Shown here: one piece after another, positions 63,227 through 64,000 of the stretch
Layout: every line of letters begins with the position of its first letter
How positions within the stretch are numbered: position 1 is the stretch's first letter
NCBI GenBank assembly: GCA_947365245.1
Contig: CANAWG010000003.1
Location: 62,001 to 126,000 of the forward strand
Direction of reading: 5' to 3'
DNA from: an uncultured Oscillibacter sp.
GTDB lineage: Bacteria; Bacillota; Clostridia; Oscillospirales; Oscillospiraceae
DNA length: 64,000 nucleotides
Made by a program: the position numbers and the translations under genes
Notes under the pieces: model-generated
The model's input: the letters and a program-made list of their open reading frames with translations, nothing else
Told to the model about the DNA's origin: nothing
Databases searched by the model: none

Positions 63227-64000
63227 TGAATGTCCCATTTGTCAGCTTCAAGCCCGTGGAGCGGGAGCTGAACGAGGCCCTGCGGGGCGCGTTTGACCGG
63301 GTATTCCAGCGCAGCTGGTATATCGAGGGGGAGGAGGGGCGCGCCTTTGAGGAGGCCTTTGCGAAATTCTGCGGCGTCAAATTCTGCATTGGCTGCGGAA
63401 ACGGCCTGGACGCGCTGATGCTGAGCCTGAAAGCACTGGGCGTCGGCGCGGGGGATGAGGTCCTGGTGCCCGCCCATACGTTTATCGCCACGGCCCTGGC
63501 CGTCACTTATACCGGGGCAGTGCCGGTGTTTGTGGAGGTGGACGGCCGGACTTACAACATGGACCCGGCGCGGATCGAGGCCGCCGTCACGCCCCGGACC
63601 AAGGCGATTATCCCCGTGCACCTCTACGGCCAGCCGGCGGATATGGACCCCATCATGGCCGCCGCCAAAAAGCACGGGCTCTTTGTGGTGGAGGACTGCG
63701 CCCAGGCCCACGGCGCCCGCTACAGGGGCCGTCTGATCGGCACCTTTGGAGACGCCGCGGGCTTCAGCTTCTATCCTGGCAAGAACCTGGGCGCGCTGGG
63801 AGACGCCGGTGCGGCGGCCACAGACAACCCGGAGCTGGCGGAGAAGATCCGTGCCCTGGGCAACTACGGCTCGGACTACAAATATCACCATGTCTATCAG
63901 GGCAATAACTCCCGGCTGGATGAGCTGCAGGCGGCGTTCCTCGCCGCAAAGCTGCCCCATCTGGAGCGGATGAATCAGGAGCGGCGGCGCATCGCGGCGA
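63227..64000 (+). CDS. fdtB: DegT/DnrJ/EryC1 sugar aminotransferase, FdtB/QdtB type (cut by window end)
   Basis: First 258 residues of a PLP-dependent sugar aminotransferase, with GGGGAGG before the [81 protein letters not shown] and the PLP lysine in [17 protein letters not shown] are all present. With the preceding gene it should make a dTDP-3-amino-3,6-dideoxyhexose. About 110 more residues are expected beyond the edge. Confidence 0.9.

Overview
The window looks like chromosome from a GC-rich, strictly anaerobic, spore-forming Firmicute of the Oscillospiraceae type (the Flavonifractor / Lawsonibacter / Oscillibacter neighbourhood). The evidence is HrcA with a perfect CIRCE element, CtsR with its boxes, SpoVAC and SpoVAE, L27 with the Firmicutes N-terminal extension and its Prp protease, a six-gene Rnf complex, and an SLH-domain S-layer protein. 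The genus is an inference from gene content and base composition.

Layout. 1-4.03 kb: heat-shock operon hrcA-grpE-dnaK, with the first codons of dnaJ at the left edge. 4.1-9.5 kb: rnfCDGEAB operon. 9.6-20.5 kb: mixed housekeeping: a DUF975 membrane protein, an ECF S component divergent from a MocR/PdxR-type regulator, an AtoE-type fatty acid transporter, hemW with a CmpB-like protein, spoVAC, an HxlR regulator divergent from a flavin reductase, and a xanthine/uracil permease. 20.7-27.1 kb: mannitol PTS cluster (mtlD, deoR-type regulator, ptsH, ptsI, mtlA) with repeated TGATTGAAA motifs in its intergenic regions. 27.2-32.4 kb: diaminopropionate ammonia-lyase, a CapA-type protein, a zinc-ribbon membrane protein, a nucleosidase with luxS, and a triple-repeat PepSY-like protein. 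32.4-35.8 kb: rplU-prp-rpmA and obg, separated by an AT-richer blasticidin-S-deaminase-like gene on the other strand. 36-40 kb: recG, an ECF sigma/anti-sigma pair, a small ferredoxin. 40-43.7 kb: ctsR-mcsA-clpC, without mcsB. 43.8-53.5 kb: membrane and envelope proteins, cytidine deaminase, a deacetylase lipoprotein, spoVAE, a short-chain dehydrogenase, DegV, TraX, an XRE regulator with a desulfoferrodoxin-like tail, TetR and a small multidrug exporter. 53.6-64 kb: a 1198-residue S-layer protein, an orphan tail-fibre-like gene, then a surface-glycan operon (O-antigen ligase/polymerase-like, GT4, GT2, FdtA-like ketoisomerase, FdtB-like aminotransferase) that runs off the right edge.

Genes that work together: two class-specific heat-shock regulons (HrcA/CIRCE and CtsR) control chaperones and ClpC. 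Rnf with the ferredoxin gives Na+/H+-coupled electron transport. MtlA, EI, HPr and MtlD take mannitol to fructose-6-phosphate. The nucleosidase and LuxS recycle S-adenosylhomocysteine and yield the AI-2 precursor. The S-layer protein and the adjacent 3-amino-3,6-dideoxyhexose genes suggest a glycosylated S-layer or a co-located surface polysaccharide.

The least ordinary content is non-coding. A family of about 160-bp fold-back elements occurs in three full copies and one collapsed copy (about 20.5, 32.5, 39.9 and 43.8 kb), two of them inside 5' leaders. An array of seven consecutive hairpins lies between grpE and dnaK. Two other palindrome-rich intergenic repeats lie near 10.7 and 35.9 kb. 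No rRNA, tRNA, CRISPR array or intact transposase was seen.
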